Of a DNA stretch of 32,404 nt, positions 22,208 through 31,640 are shown piece after piece. Each line of letters begins with the position of its first letter. Within the stretch, counting starts at the first letter, position 1. Position numbers and translations under genes: made by a program. The DNA is from CAZGMJ01 sp964526785. Lineage in GTDB: Bacteria; Planctomycetota; Phycisphaerae; Sedimentisphaerales; Anaerobacaceae. The stretch lies in contig CAZGMJ010000058.1 in NCBI GenBank assembly GCA_964526785.1, positions 1 through 32,404 on the forward strand. The letters run 5' to 3'. The notes under the pieces were generated by a model. That model worked only from the letters and a program-made list of their open reading frames with translations, had not been told where the DNA came from and ran no database searches.

Positions 22208-23968
22208 CTATCCCTTCTTTTTGCCAAAGAACGATTTCTTCTCTTTCTTGGGCTTTTCCTTCTTCTGCTTCTTTTCCTTCTTTGGCTTCTTCTCTTTTGT
22301 TTTCTTTTCTTTCTTGCCTTTGGCCGGCTTCGCCTTTTTGCCTGCTGCCGACGCATCACGGCCGGACATGAACGCGAAGGCCACGATGATGAGAGCGAGT
22401 ACGGCTGCACCCCCGACGATATACCAGACATAGCCCTGAATCATGGTCAGCACTGAAGGAGCAACGCCTTTCATGCCGGCGACTGCGACGATGGCGGTAT
22501 AGAGCACCATCAGCAGGGGCAACAGCAGCAGCATGCCGAGCACATTGCTCGTTGTATCGGGAGCGACCGAGACCATCTGCGGCGCGCCTATAGCGGCGGC
22601 CTGAGGCATAGCTGCCGGCGCGGCGTCGTATCCCTGCTCCGGAGCGGCTTCCGCATCCTCGCTGACGTCGTCGCCCGGTTCTTCGTCGCTTGGTTCAGGT
22701 GCTTCGCCTTCGGCGGTGTATATCTCATCGAGTATTCCGCCGAGTGATGTATCGTCGGCCTGGAGCGAAAGATCCAGCAAGCCGGATCCGCTGCCGAAGC
22801 TGTCCAGGTTCACGTCTCCCTCGATTTCTTCCATCGAGGTTTCGGGCGACGTGCCCGTACCCGCCAGACCCAGCGAACCGGTTGTTTCGCCCAGCGTGTC
22901 ATCGGTTACTTCATAGTCCTGATCGGAATCGCCGAGCAGATTGATGCCTTCGCCGGTGACAGCGGTGTCTTCGTTGGTCAGGTCGGGTGTCGCCGGGGCG
23001 CCTGTTTCGGGCGCCAGCAATATCTCGCTCGTACCGGCCTGTTCTTCGGAGGTGGGCGTCTTATCCTGTTCGGTCTCTTCTGATTCTTCCGATGGTTCGG
23101 ATTCGAGATCAAACTCGCCGAAATCGAAGTCTCCCGCGCCGGATTCGGCCAACTCCAACTCATCGGTGCCGAAATCAGGCGTTTCGTCCTCGCCGGTTGG
23201 TTGGCCGGAATCTGTGGAATCCATCGCCATCAAATCAGCGGTGTCGAATCCGGAAATGTCGGCCTGGGCCTCGTCTGGAGTTTCCTGTTGCGAAGCGTCA
23301 GCGGCAGATTCCGGTTCTGGTTCTTCGGTTTGTTCTTCGTCGAAATCCGCCAGATTCAGATCAAAAGCATCTGAAGCCTCAGCTTTTTCAGCGGGTTTCT
23401 CCTCTTCGGCAGGTTGTCCGCCGTCGTCGTCGATCTCAATCGCTTCGAGTTCGGGTTCCTCGGTCTCGTCCTGTGCTTGCGTATCTCCGATTTCCAGTTC
23501 GGCGGGCTCCACAGCCTGTTCAGGCTCCGGCTCGGTCTCAGCTATCTCGAGTTCGGGCTCTTGCTCTTGTTCCGGCGGAGATTCCTGTTGCGAATCATCT
23601 TCCACTTCGATGAGTTCCGGCTCCGCTTCTTCGGGCTGGGGCTTTTGTTCCGGCTTAGACTCCTGCTGCGAGTCGTCTTCTATCTCAATCGGTTCGGCAT
23701 CCGGTTGGTCGGTCGATTCCTCCTGTTCGATCTCGATTGCCGATTCAGCGGCTTCTGCCGGTTGTTCGGGTTGTGACTCAGGTGTCTGCTCCGACTCGGC
23801 CTTCATATCGCTGCCGGCGACCGCCTCGACTTCGTCCACTTTGAACAGAAGCGTCGGGCCGTCGCGAAACTCGCGGAGCTTGCCCTCTTGCACCAGGTCC
23901 TTGATTTCCTTCTCGCTTATGCCGAGCTTCTCAGCGGCTTCCTGCAGCGAATAGAACATGCCTGCCAT
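22208..23968 (-). CDS. Membrane-anchored HTH protein with long acidic region and Lys-rich tail
   Basis: From ATG 23968 the protein is 586 residues. Residues 4-50 (YSLQEAAEKLGISEKEIKDL, then EGKLREFRDGPTLLFKVDEV) resemble the MerR/excisionase-type helix-turn-helix. About 380 residues follow that are very rich in Glu, Pro, Gln, Ser and Asp, probably disordered. Near the C-terminus are two membrane helices (VLGMLLLLPLLMVLYTAIVAVAGM; WYIVGGAAVLALIIVAFAF), then a tail of about 50 residues with many Lys clusters. With two helices, both the HTH and the Lys tail would face the cytoplasm, so a DNA-membrane link is possible. I recall related planctomycete proteins without known function. An ATG at 23998 would add 10 residues. 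Confidence 0.75.
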   Translation of the reverse strand: MAGMFYSLQEAAEKLGISEKEIKDLVQEGKLREFRDGPTLLFKVDEVEAVAGSDMKAESEQTPESQPEQPAEAAESAIEIEQEESTDQPDAEPIEIEDDSQQESKPEQKPQPEEAEPELIEVEDDSQQESPPEQEQEPELEIAETEPEPEQAVEPAELEIGDTQAQDETEEPELEAIEIDDDGGQPAEEEKPAEKAEASDAFDLNLADFDEEQTEEPEPESAADASQQETPDEAQADISGFDTADLMAMDSTDSGQPTGEDETPDFGTDELELAESGAGDFDFGEFDLESEPSEESEETEQDKTPTSEEQAGTSEILLAPETGAPATPDLTNEDTAVTGEGINLLGDSDQDYEVTDDTLGETTGSLGLAGTGTSPETSMEEIEGDVNLDSFGSGSGLLDLSLQADDTSLGGILDEIYTAEGEAPEPSDEEPGDDVSEDAEAAPEQGYDAAPAAMPQAAAIGAPQMVSVAPDTTSNVLGMLLLLPLLMVLYTAIVAVAGMKGVAPSVLTMIQGYVWYIVGGAAVLALIIVAFAFMSGRDASAAGKKAKPAKGKKEKKTKEKKPKKEKKQKKEKPKKEKKSFFGKKKG

Positions 23969-24375
23969 ATCACCAATCTCCAGAGGATGACAACGCAACG
24001 AGATGCATTATCTTCTTTTGCTCAAACGACTTCCAACAGCCCCATTTTACCGTTTAAGGTCGAACGATGCAACCCTTTTTTGGTGCAAAATGGTTCTTCA
24101 GGGGGCTCCGAGGCCCTTAAGGCGGGTGTGGCCGGAACAAAGGGGTGCAGTGGTGCAGTGCACCTGGCGGTTTTCAAGGCTGCGCGGCGAGATCGCTTCC
24201 TTCCGGCTCGTCACGCAGCCAAATCCTGACGAAACAGCATCTCCGCTCTAAGAAGGGTGAACTTCCAATAGCCCCCTTTTCCCGCCACACACCTGCCGGT
24301 GATTCAGGGGAATTACCTTAACGTATTACAGTCTTGGCTGTTATACTGTCAGGACAACAATCGTGCAGGAATGGC
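23969..24375. other. Divergent intergenic region with a direct repeat
   Basis: About 400 bp between divergent genes. ACTTCCAACAGCCCCATTTT... at 24029-24052 recurs at 24261-24284 with 21 of 24 bases identical, 232 bp apart. No gene-like ORF is supported. A weak promoter near the right end is listed separately. Confidence 0.5.
24318..24347 (+). promoter_or_regulatory. Weak promoter for the small membrane-anchored protein
   Basis: TTAACG (24318-24323), 18-bp spacer, TATACT (24342-24347). The -35 matches 4 of 6 consensus bases and the -10 is good. The predicted transcript starts about 22 bp before ATG 24376. Confidence 0.45.
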
Positions 24376-25041
24376 ATGCAGCAAGGCTTGAATTTGATCA
24401 TGACAGATAGAGACGGCATACGCACAACAGTGGTCGTGGCAGTCTTGGTGCTGCTTGTATTGGCCGTGGCCGGTATGGGTTTCAGGCAGCTCTGGTATGA
24501 AGGCGTATTCAACGGGACGACGCCGTCGGCAGGGAGTGCATCGATCGACACTCAGCAGACCGGCGCCCAGGACGTGAGAGATGAGTTGCGTGAAGAGGAA
24601 GTGGCTTTCTTGACCTGGATGGAACAGGAAGTGGCGGCGTTGGCGGTTGAGCGGAGAGGGCAAAAGGTGGTTGCTGATTCCGGTGCAAATGCCGGCTATC
24701 AGGGCCAGGGTGACAGGACTCAACCATCTGTCGGTCGGCAAGGGCGCCGAGCCGTCTCACGCATTGATTCGAACGGTTCGTCGGAAGAAGCATATCCGAA
24801 GAAGCCATTCAAGAGCGGCGATACAAGGGACTGGTCGAAGGACGGCTACGCAAAATCCGGGGATTCAAAGGAATACAAGAAAGTATCCATCAGCGAAGGC
24901 AAAGATGTCTATGCTAACGGAGAGGGTGAACAATGGCACGTTACCACCTTGCCCGACGGCACAACCACAAAGGTACAGGTGCTCCCGGACGGCAGTACGG
25001 GCGAGGTCTACACGGATCGCGGCGGCAATTCCATGAAATAG
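24376..25041 (+). CDS. Single-pass membrane-anchored protein of unknown function
   Basis: 221 residues from ATG 24376 (AGGA five bases upstream; ATG 24400 is an alternative). One hydrophobic helix near the N-terminus (VVVAVLVLLVLAVAGMGF) anchors a polar exported region. That region is helical and acidic at first (RDELREEEVAFLTWMEQEVA), then Gly/Ser/Lys-rich. The C-terminal 50 residues repeat a short beta motif, THLPDGTT-like and VLPDGSTGEVYTD. No known domain was recognised. Confidence 0.6.
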   Translation: MQQGLNLIMTDRDGIRTTVVVAVLVLLVLAVAGMGFRQLWYEGVFNGTTPSAGSASIDTQQTGAQDVRDELREEEVAFLTWMEQEVAALAVERRGQKVVADSGANAGYQGQGDRTQPSVGRQGRRAVSRIDSNGSSEEAYPKKPFKSGDTRDWSKDGYAKSGDSKEYKKVSISEGKDVYANGEGEQWHVTTLPDGTTTKVQVLPDGSTGEVYTDRGGNSMK

Positions 25042-25231
25042 TCGTAGTATAGCCGCTGAGAAGGACGGATTACGGGACGGATGTGCTATCGTGCTCGCAG
25101 GGAGCGGCCCGGCGAGAAATGTGTTTCACGGGCGGACCGCCGGTCGCCATTATGCCGGGAATGCGTATAATGGAAATCCAAACTCGTCGTATGAATCCGA
25201 CATTCATTCACATTTAGAAGGAGAACCGGAA

Positions 25232-25792
25232 ATGAAGCAATCGAGAAAAGTATGTGTTCTTGCGTTTGTCGCGGCCGTGATTATTGGGATGCCGTGTCTG
25301 GCTCAGGATGTGGAACCCCCTTTCAAGTGGGTAGGGAAAGGCGCCGGGACTTTCATCAGTGAGTACGGAACGCAGGACCTGGAGTTCCAGTTCGAGATGT
25401 CCGTTGATGAATACGGGATGGTCGAGGGGAGAACAATCAATGAGGATGGGACTTCAGCGTTGAAGCACGTCTTCTACAGTGATGCAAAGGAACACGATTT
25501 TCCCGGCTTCTTCAGCCGGAGGATGGTCTTCGTTTTCATGATAAATGAGTACGGCAGCAATCCGATGCTGGCCGTTTTGAATGCACGCGTCCTGATGGAC
25601 AAGTTCATGTATGGTGAAGTGCTGATGACCCGCTACGAAGCCGGAAGCGACATGGCCAGAACTCTGGGTGTCGGCGACTCGGAGGCGACGCTAATGTACG
25701 GAGAAGAACTGCCGAGCGACCTGAAGGCAGCGCTGAAGAAATGCATGCCTTTCGGCACGGCGAAGGTCGTGGGCGACTACAAGAAGGATTAG
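25232..25792 (+). CDS. Secreted protein, stand-alone copy of the N-terminal domain of the next gene's product
   Basis: 186 residues with a signal peptide (VCVLAFVAAVIIGMPCLAQ). The mature domain matches the N-terminal half of the product at 25932-27092 along its whole length. Shared landmarks include PFKWVG, MVEGR, KHVFY, DFPGFFSR or DFPGMFSR, NARVLMD, RYEAGSDMAR and EATLMYG. I do not recognise the domain family. AGAAGGAG precedes the ATG. A perfect hairpin follows the gene. The neighbouring DUF1080 and PQQ-like genes suggest a role in extracellular carbohydrate use, but this is context only. Confidence 0.75.
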   Translation: MKQSRKVCVLAFVAAVIIGMPCLAQDVEPPFKWVGKGAGTFISEYGTQDLEFQFEMSVDEYGMVEGRTINEDGTSALKHVFYSDAKEHDFPGFFSRRMVFVFMINEYGSNPMLAVLNARVLMDKFMYGEVLMTRYEAGSDMARTLGVGDSEATLMYGEELPSDLKAALKKCMPFGTAKVVGDYKKD

Positions 25793-25810
25793 GCCGGGGG
25801 AGTATGAGTC

Positions 25811-25839
25811 GAGGCGCCGGGAGATGAGACCGGCGCCTC
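25811..25839 (+). other. Perfect 10-bp hairpin after the first paralog
   Basis: GAGGCGCCGG (25811-25820) pairs with CCGGCGCCTC (25830-25839) across a 9-base loop, 18 bp after the stop. No T-tract follows, so it may protect the upstream mRNA or limit read-through rather than terminate fully. Confidence 0.6.
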
Positions 25840-25931
25840 GCTTGACAAGGAGGGCCTTGATAGAAGGCATGCTTACCTGATGGATGACGATGGCGGCTTA
25901 CCCTGTACCTATATTCACAAGGAGAGAACAA

Positions 25932-27092
25932 ATGAGATGCTGGACGCAAGTATTTGTTGCGGCATTTGCGATAGTGCTGACTGTGGGGGTAGCGTGCGTG
26001 GGGCAGGAGGTGGAGACGCCGTTTAAGTGGGTGGGGGAAGGTGTCGGATCGTTCATCCGCGAGAGCGGAGTGAAAGATCTCGACCTTAAGCTCGAGATGT
26101 CCATTGATGAACAGGGGATGGTTGAGGGAAGGCTCATCGGCGGCGACGGAGTAGACAAGATAAAGCATGTCTTTTATACCGAGCCAAAGGAATACGATTT
26201 TCCGGGCATGTTCAGCAGAAATATCGTCATCGTTTCGATGGCAGACGAGCATGGTGACAATCCCATGCTGGGCGTGTGGAACGCACGTGTTCTGATGGAC
26301 AGGCTTGTCTACGGCGAAGTGTTGCTCACAAGGTATGAAGCCGGAAGCGACATGGCCAGGGCACTTGGCGTCGGCGATCCGGAGGCGACTTTGATGTACG
26401 GAGATGAATTGCCGAGCTATCTGACGTCGGCGATGGAGAAGTGTATTCCGTGGGGTACGGCGAGAGTGGAAGGTAATTACTGGGAACAGGAGGCGAGCGC
26501 AACGTCAGTCGAGACGGCGGCGGATGAATCGGTCGCGCTTTTCAACGGGAGGAATCTCAAGAACTGGCATATCTTCCTAAAGGATGGCCAAGGCGATGCG
26601 AAGAGCGTCTGGAAGGTTCAGGACGGCGCAATCTACTGTACGGGTACGCCCACGGGCTGTCTGCGGACGAAGAAGGAGTACGGCGATTACAGGCTGACGC
26701 TGGAGTGGAAATGGGTCGCGAAGCCCGGCAATAGCGGGGTTCTGCTGCGGATGAGCGGGGAGGAGAAGATCTGGCCGCTGTGCATGGAGGCGCAGCTTAT
26801 GCACGATCGGGCCGGGGATTTGATCGGGATGGGCTGTGGTTTCAAAGAGAATGTCGTGAAGAACGGCGGGCCTATCAGTTATACACCGCGCAAGAAGGAT
26901 TCGAGCGAGAAGGAGCCGGGCGGGTGGAATAGGTACGAGATTGTCTGCAAGGGTGATACTATAGAGGTGAGCGTTAACGGCGAGCTTCAGAACAAGGCGA
27001 CCGGGGTTGAGGTTCGCAAGGGGCATGTCGGGTTGCAGAGCGAAGGTGTGCCGATTGTGTTCAGGAACATCAGGCTGACGTCGCTCGAGTAG
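25932..27092 (+). CDS. Secreted protein: unknown domain fused to DUF1080 (3-keto-disaccharide hydrolase-type)
   Basis: 386 residues. Signal peptide to about residue 24. Residues 25-185 are the paralogous domain shared with the preceding gene. Residues about 200-386 are a DUF1080 domain: ALFNGRNLKNW start, GDYRLTLEWKW, NSGVLLRMSGEE, GWNRYEIVCKGDTIEVSVNG and the final GVPIVFRNIRLTSL. DUF1080 is a concanavalin-like fold, abundant in planctomycetes; some members hydrolyse 3-keto-glycosides outside the cytoplasm. AAGGAGAG before ATG 25932 fixes the start. The PQQ-like protein gene follows after 61 bp and an 11-bp hairpin. Confidence 0.85.
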   Translation: MRCWTQVFVAAFAIVLTVGVACVGQEVETPFKWVGEGVGSFIRESGVKDLDLKLEMSIDEQGMVEGRLIGGDGVDKIKHVFYTEPKEYDFPGMFSRNIVIVSMADEHGDNPMLGVWNARVLMDRLVYGEVLLTRYEAGSDMARALGVGDPEATLMYGDELPSYLTSAMEKCIPWGTARVEGNYWEQEASATSVETAADESVALFNGRNLKNWHIFLKDGQGDAKSVWKVQDGAIYCTGTPTGCLRTKKEYGDYRLTLEWKWVAKPGNSGVLLRMSGEEKIWPLCMEAQLMHDRAGDLIGMGCGFKENVVKNGGPISYTPRKKDSSEKEPGGWNRYEIVCKGDTIEVSVNGELQNKATGVEVRKGHVGLQSEGVPIVFRNIRLTSLE

Positions 27093-27098
27093 ACTACA

Positions 27099-27123
27099 GC
27101 GGAGACTTGATGCAAGTCTCCGC
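27099..27123 (+). other. Perfect 11-bp intercistronic hairpin
   Basis: GCGGAGACTTG (27099-27109) and CAAGTCTCCGC (27113-27123) with a 3-base loop, in the 61-bp gap between the DUF1080 and propeller genes. No T-tract follows. It may stabilise the upstream transcript or adjust expression between the two genes. Confidence 0.65.
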
Positions 27124-27153
27124 AAGGCGGGTTCTTGGAAGGAGATTCGTACA

Positions 27154-28398
27154 ATGAAGTACGTAGTTCCGCTGGTTATGGCGATTGTTGCTGCAACTGT
27201 GTCGCTCGCGGACTGGCCTGAGTTCCATGGGCCCAATCGGGATAATATGTCGACCGATACGGGACTGCTGAAAACGTGGCCCGAAGGGGGGCCTTCGCGG
27301 ATATGGGAAGCGTCGGGCATTGGCGAGGGGTGGTCGACAGTTTCGATTGTCGGCAAAACCATCTACACAGCCGGGGCGATTGACGGAGATTGTGTTATTA
27401 CCGCGCTCGATATGGACGGGAACAAAGTTTGGACTCGAAAGAACGGCCCGGCGTGGGAGAAGAGCTATCCCGGTACGCGTTCAACACCGACGATCGCCGA
27501 CGGTCTGCTATATCACCTCAGCGGAAACGGTAGTCTCATATGCCTGAAGGCGGACAGCGGCGAGGTTGTGTGGACGGTCGATATCATGAAGGAGTTCGGC
27601 GGCCGCAACATCATATGGGGGCTGGCGGAGTCGCCGCTGGTCGCAGGGGATAAGGTGATCTGCACGCCGGGCGGCAAAGATGTGAGCATGGTGGCGCTCA
27701 ACCGAAAGACAGGGGAGGCTGTCTGGAAATGCAAAGGTAAAGGTGACAAGCCGGGTTATGCTTCACCGATCCTCGTCGAACACCAGGGGCTCAAGCAGAT
27801 CGTTACGCCGATGTCAAAGGCAATCGTTGGGGTTCGCGAATCAGACGGAAAGCTGTTGTGGCGCTACCCGCACGAGGTCTACACGGATCAGAATATTACG
27901 ACGCCGCTCTTTCGGGATGGTTTCCTGATTGTTTCCGGCTGTGTCAGAAAGGGGACAACGTGCCTGCGTCTGCGTGTCTCAGGTGACGAATGCTCAGTCG
28001 ACGAACGCTGGCATAACGGGACGCTCGACAACAAACAGGGTGGCACAATTCTGTTGGACGGCAGACTGTACGGATATGCCCCGAGCCAGAACAGGTCCAG
28101 GCCGTGGGTGTGCGTTGATTTCGAATCCGGCGACACGCTATTCCAGTCTGCCGCCCTGACGTCCTCATACAAGTACAAGAACGGCTGTTTGACGTGCGCT
28201 GACGGGATGCTCTATCTCTATTCGGACGACGGCAGGATGGCCCTGGCCAGGCCGATGGCTGATCGCCTTGAGGTAACCGGCAGATTGCAGATCGAGAATT
28301 GGGGACCGCACCCGACCTGGGCGCATCCGGTTGTGCACGGCGGAAGGTTGTACGTTCGCTACGGCGACAAGCTGGGTGTCTATGATGTCTCCGAATGA
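27154..28398 (+). CDS. Secreted PQQ-type beta-propeller protein
   Basis: 414 residues. Signal peptide to about residue 19. The mature protein starts DWPEFHGPNRDN, the standard opening of planctomycete PQQ-like propellers (W-P-x-F-x-G-P-N-R-D), and has several blades ending in G-x-x-V-W-like motifs (ALDMDGNKVW, ADSGEVVW, RKTGEAVWK, SDGKLLWR). Residues for PQQ binding or Ca2+ in true quinoprotein dehydrogenases are not evident, so it may be a binding or scaffolding protein. AAGGAG precedes ATG 27154. Confidence 0.85.
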   Translation: MKYVVPLVMAIVAATVSLADWPEFHGPNRDNMSTDTGLLKTWPEGGPSRIWEASGIGEGWSTVSIVGKTIYTAGAIDGDCVITALDMDGNKVWTRKNGPAWEKSYPGTRSTPTIADGLLYHLSGNGSLICLKADSGEVVWTVDIMKEFGGRNIIWGLAESPLVAGDKVICTPGGKDVSMVALNRKTGEAVWKCKGKGDKPGYASPILVEHQGLKQIVTPMSKAIVGVRESDGKLLWRYPHEVYTDQNITTPLFRDGFLIVSGCVRKGTTCLRLRVSGDECSVDERWHNGTLDNKQGGTILLDGRLYGYAPSQNRSRPWVCVDFESGDTLFQSAALTSSYKYKNGCLTCADGMLYLYSDDGRMALARPMADRLEVTGRLQIENWGPHPTWAHPVVHGGRLYVRYGDKLGVYDVSE

Positions 28399-28523
28399 AT
28401 TGCCGCGGGCACACGCCAGGCGTTCGGCGGTCGATAGACAAACGGCCAACCCCGGTTTGGGCCGGCCTTCTCTGCCCGGTTTCCGCCCGTCAGAGCGGCT
28501 CCTCGAGTACATATTGCCCACGG

Positions 28524-28584
28524 TAAAAAATTTTTTGTTTTTTCTGATTTACACACTTGACGACTAACATTCCACCGCTAAAAT
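28524..28584 (+). promoter_or_regulatory. rRNA promoter with UP-like A/T tract
   Basis: An A6T6 block followed by TTGTTTTTT (28524-28543) sits where an UP element binds the RNA polymerase alpha subunits. TTGACG (28557-28562), 16-bp spacer, TAAAAT (28579-28584) follow. Transcription would begin near 28592, giving a leader of about 250 nt before 16S. Confidence 0.7.
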
Positions 28585-28662
28585 AGTGGTTTACATTGAG
28601 GGTGAGATTATCAAACTGCTTTGGGCATCTACCTTGAGTGGTACGATGTCGTTGCAGGATCG

Positions 28663-28678
28663 TTCTTTGACAAGTGAA
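28663..28678 (+). promoter_or_regulatory. boxA-like antitermination site in the rRNA leader
   Basis: TTCTTTGACAAGTGAA resembles the boxA core (TGCTCTTTAACA in E. coli) found in rRNA leaders, where NusB/NusE load to prevent early termination. Its position about 70 nt into the predicted transcript fits. Confidence 0.6.
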
Positions 28679-28695
28679 CAGTTAAGCCAATGTAA

Positions 28696-28779
28696 GCAGC
28701 GAAAGTGCAGCACGTGCCGCGGGATACGCCCCGCTGCAATGTGCTTTAAAAACGGTGTTTTTTTCAGCACTTTCGATGC
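28696..28779 (+). other. Long leader stem-loop upstream of 16S
   Basis: CGAAAGTGC (28700-28708) pairs perfectly with GCACTTTCG (28767-28775). It is extended by GCA/TGC (28696-28698 with 28777-28779) across one mismatch. Inside, GCGGG can pair with CCCGC and AGCAC with GTGCT. It is likely a folding or processing element of the pre-16S leader. Confidence 0.55.
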
Positions 28780-28839
28780 GTATGTCAAGTGTTGAGCCTT
28801 TGATTGACGAGACCCGTCTTCGGACGGTTTCGACGATAC

Positions 28840-30403
<1,564 letters not shown>

Positions 30404-30511
30404 GGGATATACTAGAACACTGGTTGTTTACTAGCAGCCGGTGTGTATGTCAGGCCTTTCGCTGTTTCCGGCTCCTTTACGGGGGCCGCGGCTTAACTGT
30501 TTCTTGAATAC

Positions 30512-30543
30512 AAGCCCCGTCTTCGGACGGGGCTTTTTATTTT
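30512..30543 (+). terminator. Strong rho-independent terminator directly after 16S
   Basis: AAGCCCCGTC-TTCG-GACGGGGCTT (30512-30535), a perfect 10-bp stem with a UUCG tetraloop, then TTTATTTT. It lies about 110 nt past the 16S end and closes the rRNA transcript before any 23S gene. Confidence 0.92.
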
Positions 30544-30573
30544 GCGCTGGTTGGATGCGCCTGCGGCGATTTA

Positions 30574-30825
30574 CATCAAGGCATTGGAGGCCTGCATCGT
30601 GCCGTTGCAGGCTCACATCGAGGCAATGCGAGTTTCCATCGTGGCGTTGCAGGTTCACATTGGGGCGTTGCAGATTCACATTGCGACATTGTTGATTTAC
30701 ATCGAGGCGATGTAAGTTCACATCGGGGCATTGCAAATTACCATCACGGCGATGTAAACTTACATCACGGCATTGTAAGTTTGCATTGAGGCAATGTAAA
30801 TTGCCGTTGCGGCGGTGCAGGCGAC
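30574..30825. repeat. Twelve tandem 21-bp repeats of short dyads
   Basis: Units start every 21 bp from 30574 to 30805. Consensus: CATYG-N-GGC-RWTG (13 bp, near-palindromic CATYG/CRATG), then a variable 8-bp YARRTTYA that is itself part of a TGTAA-NN-TTACA-like dyad between units. Units diverge by several bases each but never lose register. Because 21 is a multiple of three, the minus strand is open throughout (a heptad like L-Q-C-R-D-V-N), but there is no ribosome binding site and it runs into the terminator, so it is not called as a gene. Confidence 0.8.
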
Positions 30826-31640
30826 ATGGAGCTCATGTAAGCAATTACAAAGCAAGAAGTTATGTCAGTTCCGGCGGTTCGATCGCGGCTGGCGGGGAGG
30901 CAAGGGCAGAGAGGCAAGAATCACGGTGCAAAGTGCAGAATAATGCGAATTTCCGCGGGGGCGCGACTTAATGGCGTTCGCGATGAACTGCGGGGCGGTG
31001 TCGCAGCGGATGGATGGCGTGTCGGAGGGCGGGGATTTTGCTGGAAAAAAAAGTTGAAAAAGGCGTTGATTGAGATGATGGCCGGTCTATAATGGGACAT
31101 TGAAGGTATTGAAGGTGCGGTCCGTACGAACGCAGAGAACAGCAAAACGAGATATTGAACAGGAGTTGGAGATATAGGCGGGTTTTGCAGATTTTGCGGC
31201 TTTTTTCCACAGCGGGTCATGTTGCCGTCCTTTATGGCTTCCTGAAGCGCCGAAATGGCGCCTCAAGTTGATATAATCGCTGGTGACAGTGAGGTTTTGT
31301 GATTTTTAAAGGTATTGTGGTTCGTCCCGGGCAGGTTCTGTACACGGCCTAAACAGAGGTGCTGCAATGGAATGAACGCGGGCGTGCATGGGGTTATGGT
31401 CCATGAACTGTGTTGGTCGTGTGCTTAAGCTGAATAGAATAGGGCGCTTCACAAAGTTCGCGCGAGGAGGGAGGCGGTAGCCTCCAATTTGAACTCTCGC
31501 CTATACCGTTTGCCTTGTGTCATTACAAATACTCCTTTTGCTGGGGCGGCTATTATGCCTACTGCCCGAGTGTCCGTCATTCGTTTAGCACATCAGACCT
31601 TTGGGTGTGGTGGTTATGTAGAGGACAAGGAAGTTGCCAC
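30826..31640. other. Gene-free stretch downstream of the repeat array
   Basis: About 800 bp. It holds an orphan promoter, a small hairpin (GCGCC-GAAAT-GGCGC, 31247-31261) and a perfect GGAGGC-GGTA-GCCTCC hairpin (31470-31485). Open frames such as the 76-codon one ending at 31092 lack ribosome binding sites and protein-like composition. Confidence 0.45.
31066..31093 (+). promoter_or_regulatory. Orphan sigma-70-type promoter
   Basis: TTGATT (31066-31071), 16-bp spacer, perfect TATAAT (31088-31093). No gene starts within about 540 bp downstream, so it may drive a small RNA or the long leader of the gene at 31641. Confidence 0.55.

Larger units (their letters stand above)
28399..28839. other. 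rrs upstream region
   Basis: 441 bp without a gene: spacer to about 28520, then an A/T-rich element, promoter, boxA-like sequence and leader hairpins, listed individually. Confidence 0.6.

Noticed and set aside
22941..23954. 337-codon Ser-rich plus-strand ORF
   Set aside because: Antisense shadow of the Glu/Pro/Gln-rich region of the HTH-membrane protein; low-complexity codons create the open frame.
30431..30825. Minus-strand heptapeptide-repeat ORF across the 21-bp array
   Set aside because: Open only because the repeat length is a multiple of three; no ribosome binding site, and it continues through the rRNA terminator.
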